Position numbers and translations under genes: made by a program. A model generated the notes under the pieces. It was not told the DNA's origin, made no database searches, and saw only the letters and a list, made by a program, of their open reading frames with translations. Below, piece by piece: positions 1-7,749 of a stretch of 64,000 bases of DNA. Positions within the stretch are counted from its first letter, which is position 1. Each line of letters begins with the position of its first letter. Origin of the DNA: JADKAV01 sp963733395 (GTDB lineage: Bacteria > Actinomycetota > Actinomycetes > S36-B12 > UBA10799); contig CAVTCZ010000008.1 in NCBI GenBank assembly GCA_963733395.1, positions 35,690 through 99,689 on the forward strand. Direction: 5' to 3'.

Positions 1-43
1 CCTCGAAACCCACTTCCTGCGCGTGACGGGCGGAACCCGATGA
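1..43 (+). CDS. ABC transporter ATP-binding protein, C-terminal end only
   Basis: Only the last 13 codons are in the window, read from base 2, ending LETHFLRVTGG-T-R and a TGA at 41-43. The ending resembles the usual C-terminus of ABC-2 exporter ATPases (an LExxFLxLTGG-like tail). Its stop overlaps the ATG of the downstream permease (ATGA), so the two are translationally coupled and form one transporter. Nothing of the nucleotide-binding domain itself is visible. Confidence 0.7.
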   Translation, partial: LETHFLRVTGGTR

Positions 44-828
44 ACGCGGCGGGGATGTCGGCAGCCCTGTCGAACGAATGGCTGAAGGCCCGGCGGTCCC
101 GGGTGCCGCTGGTCACCTTCCTGGTGCTTGCCATCGGACCGCTCGCGGGTGGGCTGTTCATCTACATCGTGGCCGACCCGCAGCGCGCCAAGGACCTCGG
201 ACTGCTCGGGCAGAAGGCGCAGGTCTCCGGGATCACCGCCGACTGGCCGGGACTGCTCATGTTCGCCACCCAGATGGCGGCCGCCGGCTCGCTGATGCTG
301 TTCGCGTTCATCCTCACGTGGCTGTTCGGCCGGGAGTTCGTCGACGGGACCGCCCACTACCTCATGGCCCTGCCCGTCTCCCGAAACGTGATCGTCACGG
401 CCAAGTTCATCCTGTTCGCCGGCTGGGCCGCGCTGCTGGGCGTCTGGCTGACGGCACTCACCTTCGGCGTGGGACTGCTCATGCGCCTGCCGGGCTGGTC
501 CGCGTCCCTTGCCGTCGACAGTGCATCGGGGATCATGCGGGCCACGTGCCTGACGATCATCGTCATCACCCCGATCGCCTACCTGGCCAGTCGCGCCCGC
601 AGTTACCTGGCCCCACTGGCAAGCGCTCTCGGATTCCTCGCCCTGGCGCAGGTCGCGGCGATCCTCGGCTGGGGCGCATACGTCCCCTGGGCCATCCCAG
701 CCATCGCCGCAGGGATCGCGCCGGACCAGAACGCCACCGCCGCGTCATGGCTGATCGTGGCGGTCACCGGGACCCTCGGCTGCCTGGCCACGCTCCGATG
801 GTGGCGAAGCCGCGACGCCGGGCTATAG
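40..828 (+). CDS. ABC-2 type transporter permease
   Basis: 262 residues with about six hydrophobic segments, the first at residues 22-45 (VPLVTFLVLAIGPLAGGLFI) after a short basic N-terminus, and the conserved EWLKARRSR start and WLFGREFVDGT cytoplasmic segment typical of ABC-2 permeases. The protein would form the membrane part of an exporter with the ATPase whose end precedes it. The ATG at 40 overlaps the upstream stop. Substrate cannot be told from the sequence. The next gene is convergent and starts 20 bases past the stop. Confidence 0.85.
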   Translation: MNAAGMSAALSNEWLKARRSRVPLVTFLVLAIGPLAGGLFIYIVADPQRAKDLGLLGQKAQVSGITADWPGLLMFATQMAAAGSLMLFAFILTWLFGREFVDGTAHYLMALPVSRNVIVTAKFILFAGWAALLGVWLTALTFGVGLLMRLPGWSASLAVDSASGIMRATCLTIIVITPIAYLASRARSYLAPLASALGFLALAQVAAILGWGAYVPWAIPAIAAGIAPDQNATAASWLIVAVTGTLGCLATLRWWRSRDAGL

Positions 829-848
829 CGACGTGTCGTCGACCACCC

Positions 849-2077
849 TCACCGCCGCGCCGGCGTCCCCTTGTTCAAATGCGCCATCGCCTCGGTCAGC
901 CCCTCGGTCGTCAGCGGGAACATGTCGAACACCTCGCCGATCGACTCGATCGTGGTGCCGGTCCAGCGGCCCAGCGGCTCCGGGTTGAGCCAGCAGGAGT
1001 CGCGGAAGTGGTCGTCCAGCATCTGCAGCCATTCGATCCCCGGCACCCGGGTGGCATCGGTCGCGCTCCACGGCCCGGCCTGCCCCAACTCGTACGGGGC
1101 CATGAATGCATCCCCGACCATGATGAGTTTGTAGTGCGGGCCGCATTCGCGCAGCAGGTCGTGCACCCAGGTGGGCTCGGTGAACCGGTCGGTGCCGTAC
1201 ACCTTCCCGTAGACGCAGTTGTGGAAGTAGTAGGTGCGCAACTCCTTGAAGTGCGTGGCCTTCTTGGTCGCGCTGAACAGCTGGGTCATCAACTGCGAGT
1301 ACGGGAACATCGACCCGCCCACGTCGATCATCAGGATCACGTGGGTGTTGGGCTTGCTCGGCGGCCGCGTGACGACCTCGATCTCGCCGGCGTTGCGCGC
1401 GGTCTCGTCGATGGTGGCTTCGATGTCGAGTTCGTCGTGGGCCCCCTCGCGCACGAACGCCCGCAGCCGCCGCAGCGCCACCTCCATCTGCCGGATGTCC
1501 AGCGTCACGTCCGACCGGTAGGGCCGGTACGAGCGCATGTCGGCGATCCGGATCGCGGCCCGGCCGCCGCCGGAACTGCCGGTGCTCAAGCCGGACTCCG
1601 CGGTGCCGCCCTGGCCGAGCGGGGACTTGCCGCCGGTGCCGATCCAGTACGGCCCGCCGTCGTGGCGCTCTTGCTGCTCGCGCTTGCGCTGCGCGAACAT
1701 CTCCAGCAGTTCGTTGACGTCGGGCATCTCGGCCTCGGACTGCTGCGCCATGCGGCCGCTCTGTTCATCGAGCCATTCCCGGAGTTGTTCGGTCAGCGCG
1801 GTGTCCCAGTCCAGGCTGCCGTACTCGGCCAGGAAGGCCCGGTCGAACGCGTCGAGGTGACCCTCGTGGTGGATCAGCGTCGCGCGCGCGGCGTAGTAGA
1901 AACCGCGCACGGAGTCATCGTGGGCGCCGGCCTTGAGCGCGGCGGCCAGCGCCAGCGCCTCGGTCGGACCGACCGCGACGTCGTGTTCGCGCAGCCGGTA
2001 GAGCAGCCCGAGGTAGAACGGTCCCGGGTTTGGTGACGATGTGACACCTCACGTGTCACTTCTTCACCAGAAGCCAT
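849..2077 (-). CDS. VWA domain protein, CoxE-like (one frameshift near the N-terminus)
   Basis: About 408 residues. The C-terminal half is a von Willebrand factor A domain whose metal site reads MIDVGGSMFPYS, followed by the conserved ATHFKELRTYYFHNCVYGKVY stretch; the N-terminal half (FYLGLLYRLREHDVAV, then a GAHDDSVRGFYYAARATLIH segment) is typical of CoxE-type partners of MoxR ATPases. The start is taken as the ATG at 2077-2075, which overlaps the ATPase stop (TGATG). A one-base loss is needed between that ATG and the reading frame that carries the body of the protein (around 2035-2060). Such MoxR/VWA pairs act as chaperone or metal-insertion modules in CO dehydrogenase maturation and many other contexts; no CO dehydrogenase genes are present here, so the client is unknown. 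Confidence 0.85.
2041..2059 (-). other. perfect hairpin at the start of the VWA gene
   Basis: On the minus strand GTGACAC is followed five bases later by GTGTCAC, a perfect 7-bp stem just inside the VWA coding region, at the same place where a frame change is required. It may be coincidental or may have promoted an error in the consensus. Confidence 0.5.
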
Positions 2078-2899
2078 CAGAACCGCCGCCGGCCGGAGAC
2101 CTGGTTGACGAAGGCCTGCATGTCCTGCTCCTTCTTGAGCAGGGTCCCGAGGAACGGGGTGTTCTCCTGCAACTCCACGGTCTCGACACCGGCGGTTTGC
2201 AGCATCGCGATCCAGTCGACGAGTTCGCTGGTGCTCGGTGGCTTGCGGATGCGGTCCATCCCGCGCACGCCGAAGAACGCGCTCAATGCCTGCTCCAGCA
2301 GCTCCTGATCCAGCCCCGGGTGATGCACCTCCACGATCCGGGACATGAGCTCGCGATCGGGGAAGTCGATGAAGTGGAAGATGCAGCGACGCAGGAACGC
2401 ATCCGGCAGTTCCTTCTCGGCGTTGCTGGTGATGATGACCACCGGCCGGTGGCTGGCCGCGATCTCGTCGCCGGTCTCCCCGACCGTGAACCGCATGCGG
2501 TCGAGTTCGTGCAGCAGGTCGTTGGGGAACTCGATGTCGGCCTTGTCGATCTCGTCGATCAGCAGCACCACCCGCTGCGGCGACAAGAACGCGCGGCCGA
2601 GCGGGCCCATGTGGATGTACTCGCGGATGTCGCGCACGTCGTGGTCGCCGAACCGGGAGTCGTAGAGCCGCTGCACCGTGTCGTAGTGGTACAGGCCCTC
2701 CTGCGCCCGGGTCGTGCTCTTCACGTTCCACGTGATCAGCGGACATGTCCAGCGCCTCGGCCACGGCTTCGGCCAGCAGCGTCTTGCCGGTGCCGGGCTC
2801 GCCGCGCACGAGCAGCGGCTTCTCGAGCACCAGCGCACAGCGCACGGCGGCCTCGAGGGCGGGGTTGGTCAGATAGGCGTCGGTGCCGGTGAACTCCAC
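2077..2899 (-). CDS. MoxR-family AAA+ ATPase (one frameshift)
   Basis: About 273 residues. Walker A is RGEPGTGKTLLAEAVA near residue 32, Walker B is VVLLIDEIDKAD, and sensor 1 is VVIITSNAEKELPDAFLRRC, all diagnostic of MoxR-type AAA+ ATPases. The family remodels or loads cofactors onto client proteins together with a VWA partner, which is encoded immediately downstream with overlapping stop/start. One extra base lies near 2740 (reading ...EALDMS then LITWNVKSTTRAQ). The upstream PIG-L gene ends 18 bases before the ATG, so the three genes are probably one operon. Confidence 0.88.
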
Positions 2900-2917
2900 G
2901 GGTTCAGCGTAAGCGCC

Positions 2918-3692
2918 TCACGCCAGGCCCTCGAACACCCCGGTCAGACCCGTCTGGCCCGGCGGCCAGGCCACGACGTAGTGCTCCCGGCCGACCGACC
3001 GCGCCCACACGTCGTCCGGCACGCCGGCACCCCCGATGACGTGCGCCTGGCTGCGGTGCTCGCGCAGTCCGGCCACGATCCGGTGCGCCACGGCGTGTGC
3101 GTCGACCGTCAGCCCGATCTGTTCGTCCGGAACGCCGCGCGGGGTGTAGACGGCCGTCGGGTCCCACGCCGGCTGCGCCGCGCCGCACCCGCGAGGCGTT
3201 CCACCGCTGGAAGACCGACTCGGGCATCGCGCCGTGGATGAGCCGCCGGAACCCCGGGCCGCCGTCGCCGACGAACCGGTGGAAGGCCGCATCGGCAGCC
3301 GCGCCCACGGCGATGTGGTCGGGGTGGGCGGTGATCCCGTCCGGCCCGAAAGTCCCCACTACATCCGGACGCTCCTGGGCGAAGATCTCGGCGATACGCT
3401 CCTCGAGGTCCTCGGCCTGATCGACCGCACCGTCGTCGTAGCCGAGCCACTCGTGTCGGTCGGGCACCCGGCCCAGCGCCTCCCACGCGCGCCGGTCCTC
3501 CTCCCGCCGGATCCGGCCCAGGGTCTCGGGAGTCGCGGGGAAGCCCTCGGGGATCTCCCCGCCCGCACCATCGGTGGCATGGATCAGCACGTACCGGAAA
3601 GCCGGATCCTCGGCGTGCAGCGCCACCGTGCCGGCCACCCCGTACGCATCGTCATCGGGGTGGGCGACCACCAGGGCGAGGGTGCCGGGCAT
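2918..3692 (-). CDS. PIG-L family deacetylase, MshB/Mca-like (one frameshift)
   Basis: About 257 residues. The zinc-binding motif VVAHPDDDAYGV is at residues 7-18 and the second zinc histidine lies in GITAHPDHIAVG, the two signatures of PIG-L N-acetyl-sugar deacetylases. In actinobacteria this family includes MshB and the mycothiol conjugate amidase Mca; which reaction applies here is not resolvable. The ATG at 3692 is preceded by GACAAT six bases upstream, a near-consensus leaderless promoter. The C-terminal part (PAWDPTAVYTPRGVPDEQIG to the end) is in another frame because of one extra base around 3185-3200. A repeat array occupies the divergent region upstream. Confidence 0.82.
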
Positions 3693-3740
3693 GCGGGCAT
3701 TGTCGCCGAGCAGCGGCCACGGCGTCCACCGACCTGCCCC

Positions 3741-3866
3741 GCGCGAGTGTTGCGCCGTTGCTGCCCTCCCCGCGCGAGTGTTGCGCCGTTGCTGGTTTGG
3801 GGGCCCAAAAACCGACAACCGCGCAACACTGGCGTGGATGCAACCGACAACGGCGCAACACTGGCG
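3741..3866. repeat. inverted repeat array, copy 1 (31-bp period)
   Basis: Two identical 23-base units, beginning GCGCGAGTGTTGCGCCGTTG, lie at 3741-3763 and 3772-3794, separated by 8 bases. Two units in opposite orientation (CCGACAACCGCGCAACACTG and a one-base variant) lie at 3812-3834 and 3844-3866. The centre (3795-3811) is itself a near palindrome, GTTTGGGGGCCCAAAAA. The whole can fold into a long cruciform. The array sits between the divergent starts of the PIG-L gene and the WS/DGAT gene. Two further copies occur at 35.5 and 50.6 kb. Confidence 0.9.
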
Positions 3867-3931
3867 TGGGCAAGCGGCCCCCAGCACGATGACCTGATCG
3901 GTTCGCGCTGCCGGGTAACCCCGACCCCACC

Positions 3932-3937
3932 TAGACT
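3932..3937 (+). promoter_or_regulatory. -10 element of a leaderless transcript
   Basis: TAGACT is followed by six bases and then the GTG start at 3944, the spacing expected if transcription begins on the start codon. The same arrangement precedes many genes in the window. Confidence 0.6.
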
Positions 3938-3943
3938 CTCGCC

Positions 3944-5353
3944 GTGGCAGAACGCAGACTCTCCCCCGCCGACGCAGCCTGGCTGTACAGCGAGTGGGAC
4001 AAGAACAACCAGACCGTCTCGTCGTTGATGTGGCTGGACCGCGAGATCGACCCGGAGGTCTTCACGGGGATCGTGCAGGAGCGGATGGTCGACAAGTACC
4101 CGACCTTCAGCCAGCGGCTGCGGCCCTCGCGCAACCCGCTCTACCTGCCGCACTGGGAGGACGACCCCGACTTCGACATCGCCAACCACGTGGAGGTGCT
4201 GCACCTGGAGTCCGGCACGAAGGACGAACTGCGGGAACTGGTCTCGAGGCAGCGCTCGCAACTACTCGACCGGGAGCGCCCGCTGTGGAAGATGTACGTG
4301 ATCCAGGGCTACGGCGGGAACACCACCGCGATCCACAGCCGCATCCAGCACAGCATCGCCGACGGCTGGGCGCTGGTGCGGCTGGTGCTCTCCCTGTGCG
4401 ATGACAGCGAGACCATCGAACGCCCCACCACGGTGGACAAGCCCCGGACCCGCAAGCGCGACCTGCTCAGCCGGGCCACCAGCCCGGTCGTCGACGTGGT
4501 CCGCGACCCCGTGGAGTTCGTGCAGGAGACGCTGGGAATCGCGTTGCACCCGAAGCGGTTCATCGAATTCGGCACCGGCGTGCTCGGCGCCGCCGAGGAC
4601 ACTGCAGAGGCGTCGAAGAACGCGCTCGAGTTCCTGTTCGCGCCGCGGCCGGGCAAGACCATCCTGCACGGTTCGGTCAGCGGGGAGAAGAAGGTCGACT
4701 GGATCGAGCCGATCGACCTGCAGCCGATCAAGGACATCGGCCGCGCGACCGGCACCACCGTCAACGACGTACTGCTGGCCGTCCTGACGAACGCCCTGCG
4801 CAAGTACCTCGTCGAGAAGGACGCGCTCACCGTGGACGACTTGTTCACGGCCGTCCCGGTGAGCCTGCGCCGGCCGGATGCCGATCTGCCCCGCACCTTG
4901 GGCAACCGCTTCGGCCTCATCCCGGTCCTGCTGCCGGTCAGCATCGAGGACCCAGTGGAACAGCTGCAGGAGATCAGCCGACGGGTGGACGACATCAAGG
5001 AATCGCAGATGCCGATCGTGTCGTTCGGGCTGATCTCGGTGTCGTCGCTGGCCACCCCGGATGTCGAACGGCTGCTGCACAAGGTCACGCAGGAGCACTC
5101 GATCGGCGTGACCACCAACGTGCCCGGACCGCGCCACCCCATCTACGTGGCCGGCGCCGAGGTGCTCGGCAGTTGGGGCATGGGCGGCTTGAGCGGCAAC
5201 ATGAACCTGTCGTTCGGGATCTACAGCCTCAACGGCCAGCTCAACTTCTCCGTGCACTCCGACACCGGGATCACCGACGACCCGGAGCGGATCCTCCACT
5301 TCTTCCTGGAGTCGATCGAGGAGCTGACGGCGGAGGTCCTGGATGTTCAGTGA
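3944..5353 (+). CDS. wax ester synthase / diacylglycerol acyltransferase (WS/DGAT)
   Basis: 469 residues, the normal family length. The protein opens with the conserved LSPADAAWLYSEW. The active-site motif reads RIQHSIADGWALV: the family motif is HHxxxDG, so the first histidine is glutamine while the catalytic second histidine and the Asp-Gly are kept. The C-terminal domain has TVNDVLLAVLTNALRKYL and TNVPGPRHPIYVAGAEV. The family esterifies acyl-CoA to fatty alcohols or diacylglycerol at the membrane, making storage lipid. GTG start with a leaderless-type TAGACT. The downstream PPOX gene overlaps its last 11 bases. Confidence 0.9.
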   Translation: MAERRLSPADAAWLYSEWDKNNQTVSSLMWLDREIDPEVFTGIVQERMVDKYPTFSQRLRPSRNPLYLPHWEDDPDFDIANHVEVLHLESGTKDELRELVSRQRSQLLDRERPLWKMYVIQGYGGNTTAIHSRIQHSIADGWALVRLVLSLCDDSETIERPTTVDKPRTRKRDLLSRATSPVVDVVRDPVEFVQETLGIALHPKRFIEFGTGVLGAAEDTAEASKNALEFLFAPRPGKTILHGSVSGEKKVDWIEPIDLQPIKDIGRATGTTVNDVLLAVLTNALRKYLVEKDALTVDDLFTAVPVSLRRPDADLPRTLGNRFGLIPVLLPVSIEDPVEQLQEISRRVDDIKESQMPIVSFGLISVSSLATPDVERLLHKVTQEHSIGVTTNVPGPRHPIYVAGAEVLGSWGMGGLSGNMNLSFGIYSLNGQLNFSVHSDTGITDDPERILHFFLESIEELTAEVLDVQ

Positions 5354-5792
5354 GCTCGAGGCGGACGACCCCGAACTCGCTGCGCTGGTGCGGGCCGCGT
5401 TCGCTGTGGCCAAGCACTGCACGATAGCCACGTTGCGCGCCGACGGCGCCCCTCGGATCAGCGGCACGGAGGTGGAGTTCGAGGACGGCGCGGTATACAT
5501 CGGCACCCCCGACGACGCCCGCAAGGCCCTGGACCTGCGGCGCGACCCGCGGGTGGCGATCCACAGCCCGACCCGGGATCCGCAGCCCGACGGCTCATGG
5601 GCTGGCGAGGCGAAGGTCTCGGGGATCGCGGTCGAGGTGCCGGTCCCCGAGGGTTACCCGGCCGGTTCGGCCCGGTTCCGGATCGACCTCACCTCCGCTG
5701 TGCACACGGGGTTGAGCGGCGAGACCCCGCCCCGGTTGCGGATCCGGTTGTGGCGGCCGGGCCGCGAGGTGGAGACGATGTTCCGGGCGTGA
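5343..5792 (+). CDS. PPOX-class (pyridoxamine 5'-phosphate oxidase-like) split-barrel protein
   Basis: 149 residues with the flavin/F420-binding split-barrel pattern: HCTIATLRADGAPRISGTEV, then AVYIGTPDDARKALDLRRDPRVAIHS. Members bind FMN or F420 and act as small redox enzymes or flavin carriers; the particular substrate is unknown. It overlaps the end of the WS/DGAT gene by 11 bases and is presumably co-transcribed. A palindrome begins 28 bases after its stop. Confidence 0.85.
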   Translation: MFSELEADDPELAALVRAAFAVAKHCTIATLRADGAPRISGTEVEFEDGAVYIGTPDDARKALDLRRDPRVAIHSPTRDPQPDGSWAGEAKVSGIAVEVPVPEGYPAGSARFRIDLTSAVHTGLSGETPPRLRIRLWRPGREVETMFRA

Positions 5793-5820
5793 CGATTGTG
5801 ACGGGGTCTCCGACCGCCGC

Positions 5821-5869
5821 TTTGTCATGAAGGTGCGGGGTCGAACGCCGGCCGCACCTTCGTCACGAA
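5821..5869. repeat. AAGGTG-core palindrome in a convergent gap (likely bidirectional terminator)
   Basis: The left arm TTTGTCATGAAGGTGCGG (5821-5838) pairs with the right arm CCGCACCTTCGTCACGAA (5852-5869), 15 of 18 positions, and the right arm overlaps the stop codon of the haloalkane dehalogenase gene. It lies between two convergent genes. Related palindromes are at 7676, 29935 and 39370. Confidence 0.8.
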
Positions 5870-6747
5870 GACGCCAACCCCCACGCCGCCAGCGCTGCCC
5901 GCGCGACCGGCTCACCGTGCTCCTGCACGAAGTGGCCGGCCTCGACCAGCATCGGCTCCGGGCAGCCCTTGATGACCTGCCGCATCCGTTCCATCACCTT
6001 CGGCCCGAGCACCGGGTCCAGCGTCCCCACGGCCATGAACGACTGACCCTCGAACTGCGTGGCCCACCACATGGCCGCGGCCCGTGAGACCTCCACGCCG
6101 TCGGCGTCCTCGGTGATGGGCACAAGCGCCGGGAAGCGTCGCACGCCGGCCTTGTAGCGCGCGTCCGGGAAGGGCGCGTCATAGGCGGCCACCTCCTCTG
6201 GCGTGAGACTCGGCTCCGCGCGCGCCATGAGTTCGCCGACATTGAAGTCCGGGGTGTTGGCCACGTAGTCCCGCCAGGCCAGGAAACCCTCGGAGGGTTT
6301 GGTGCCGACGCCCAGGCCGGTGTTCATGATGAGCAGCCGGTGCACCAGATCCGGGTGGCTGGCCGGCAGCGTCAATCCCAGCAACCCGCCCCAGTCCTGC
6401 ACCACCAGCGTCACCCGCTCCAGGCCCAGCGACTCGACGAACCGCAGCATCGAGGAATGGTGGAAGTCCCAGGTGTAGTCGGCATCGGCCACGGGCTTGT
6501 CGCTGCGGCCGAACCCGAGCCAGTCCGGGGCCACCACCCGCATGCCGGCTTCGACGAAGACCGGGATCATCTTGCGGTACAGGTAACTCCACGTCGGCTC
6601 GCCGTGCAGGCAGAGCACGACCTCGCCGTCTGCCGGGCCGGCGTCGATGTAGGCCATCCGCATGCCGTTGACATCGACGTAGTCCGCCGGCCAGTCGAAG
6701 CCGGGAAGGTTGTCGAACCGGTCCTCGGGGGTGCGCAGGATCTCCAT
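5863..6747 (-). CDS. haloalkane dehalogenase-like alpha/beta hydrolase
   Basis: 294 residues. HGEPTWSYLYRKM carries the oxyanion/halide-site HGEPTW signature, VVQDWGGLLG holds the nucleophile aspartate and halide-binding tryptophan, and EAGHFVQEHGE holds the catalytic histidine; the N-terminus matches the DhlA/DhmA group. The family hydrolyses carbon-halogen bonds to alcohol plus halide in the cytoplasm. Start ATG at 6747, 55 bases from the divergent DUF2236 gene. Actual halogenated substrate is not known, and some relatives in actinobacteria have other roles. Confidence 0.85.
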   Translation of the reverse strand: MEILRTPEDRFDNLPGFDWPADYVDVNGMRMAYIDAGPADGEVVLCLHGEPTWSYLYRKMIPVFVEAGMRVVAPDWLGFGRSDKPVADADYTWDFHHSSMLRFVESLGLERVTLVVQDWGGLLGLTLPASHPDLVHRLLIMNTGLGVGTKPSEGFLAWRDYVANTPDFNVGELMARAEPSLTPEEVAAYDAPFPDARYKAGVRRFPALVPITEDADGVEVSRAAAMWWATQFEGQSFMAVGTLDPVLGPKVMERMRQVIKGCPEPMLVEAGHFVQEHGEPVARAALAAWGLASS

Positions 6748-6802
6748 GTCGGCCGACGGTAGCGCGATTGCGCCCCCGAGCCGACGCTGCGACGGTACGT
6801 AT

Positions 6803-7660
6803 ATGGGTTTGAACATCGCCGGGCAGGTGCGGGAAGTGCTGTCCGGGCGCACCGACGGCGCCAGTGACGTCGCGCGCGCGATCGAACGGCCGGCCGGCGC
6901 ACCGGGGTGGTTCACCCCCGACGACCCCATTTGGACGGTGCACGGCTCGGTGGCCACCTTCCTCGGCGGCGTGCGATCGCTATTCCTGCAGGCGCTGCAC
7001 CCGCTGGCGCTGGCCGGGGTCGATCGGCACTCCTCCTACCGCGAGGACCCGTTCGGCCGGTTGCAGCGGACCGGGGCGTTCATCGCCGCCACGACCTACG
7101 GCAGCGCGGACCTGGCCGACCAGACCGTGCGTGCGATCCAGTCGATGCACACCCGGGTACAAGGCACCGCCCCCGACGGCCGCACCTACTCCGCGCAGGA
7201 TCCGCACCTGCTGGCCTGGGTCCACATCTCCCTGACCGACTCCATGCTGCGCGCCTACCTCGACTACGGCCGTGACGGCGCGATCGACGCCGACGGGTAC
7301 GTGGCGAACATGGCCGTCGTGGGCGCGGCGATGGGGGTGCTGGACCCGCCCCGCAGCCATGCCGAATTGACCGCCCAACTCGACGCCTTCCGGCCGGAGT
7401 TGCGGGTGGACGACGACGTACGCCGCACGCAGGGCTTCATCCGCAACGCCCCGCTGCCCGTGGCCCTGCGACCCGGCTACCGGATCCTCGCCCGGGCCGC
7501 CTGGAACAGCCTGCCGGCCTGGGCGTTGCAGATGCAAGGGTCGTCGCCGCGGTTGGCGCCGGTGGATCGGGCGCTGGCCGACACGTCCCTGCGGGTGCTC
7601 AAGCGGGCGCTGGTGGCCTCCCCGGCACGGCTGGCCGGGGAGCGGCGACTGGCCTCGTGA
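6803..7660 (+). CDS. DUF2236 family protein (oxygenase MpaB-like)
   Basis: 285 residues with the DUF2236 signature: DDPIWTVHGSVATFLGGVRS, LQALHPLALAGVDRHSSYRED, and LLAWVHISLTDSMLRAYLDY. The family includes latex-clearing protein Lcp and MpaB'-like haem oxygenases; here function is not known. The histidine in ALHPLALAGV and the WVHISL histidine are retained. Start ATG at 6803. It is divergent from the dehalogenase-like gene and convergent with the NmrA-like gene, separated from the latter by a perfect palindrome. Confidence 0.85.
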   Translation: MGLNIAGQVREVLSGRTDGASDVARAIERPAGAPGWFTPDDPIWTVHGSVATFLGGVRSLFLQALHPLALAGVDRHSSYREDPFGRLQRTGAFIAATTYGSADLADQTVRAIQSMHTRVQGTAPDGRTYSAQDPHLLAWVHISLTDSMLRAYLDYGRDGAIDADGYVANMAVVGAAMGVLDPPRSHAELTAQLDAFRPELRVDDDVRRTQGFIRNAPLPVALRPGYRILARAAWNSLPAWALQMQGSSPRLAPVDRALADTSLRVLKRALVASPARLAGERRLAS

Positions 7661-7675
7661 CTGACCTGCTTGCGC

Positions 7676-7733
7676 CGAGTGCTGCGAAGGTGCAGGGACA
7701 CGCCGGCGTGTTGCTACACCTTCGCAGCACTCG
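7676..7733. terminator. perfect 17-bp palindrome in a convergent gap
   Basis: CGAGTGCTGCGAAGGTG (7676-7692) is matched perfectly by its inverse at 7717-7733; the loop contains a second perfect palindrome CACGCCGGCGTG (7699-7710). It lies between the convergent DUF2236 and NmrA-like genes, so it probably terminates both. It shares the AAGGTG/CACCTT core with palindromes at 5821, 29935 and 39370. Confidence 0.8.
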
Positions 7734-7749
7734 ACAGTGAAGGACCGCC

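Noticed and set aside
78..2036. A 652-codon open frame on the plus strand
   Set aside because: It lies antisense to the VWA gene and overlaps the permease in another frame; the composition (Arg/Pro/His/Gly-rich, no motifs) is that of a high-GC shadow frame.
2041..2059. Programmed ribosomal frameshift at the hairpin in the VWA gene
   Set aside because: No slippery sequence is visible and similar frame changes occur in about 20 unrelated genes, so error is the simpler explanation.
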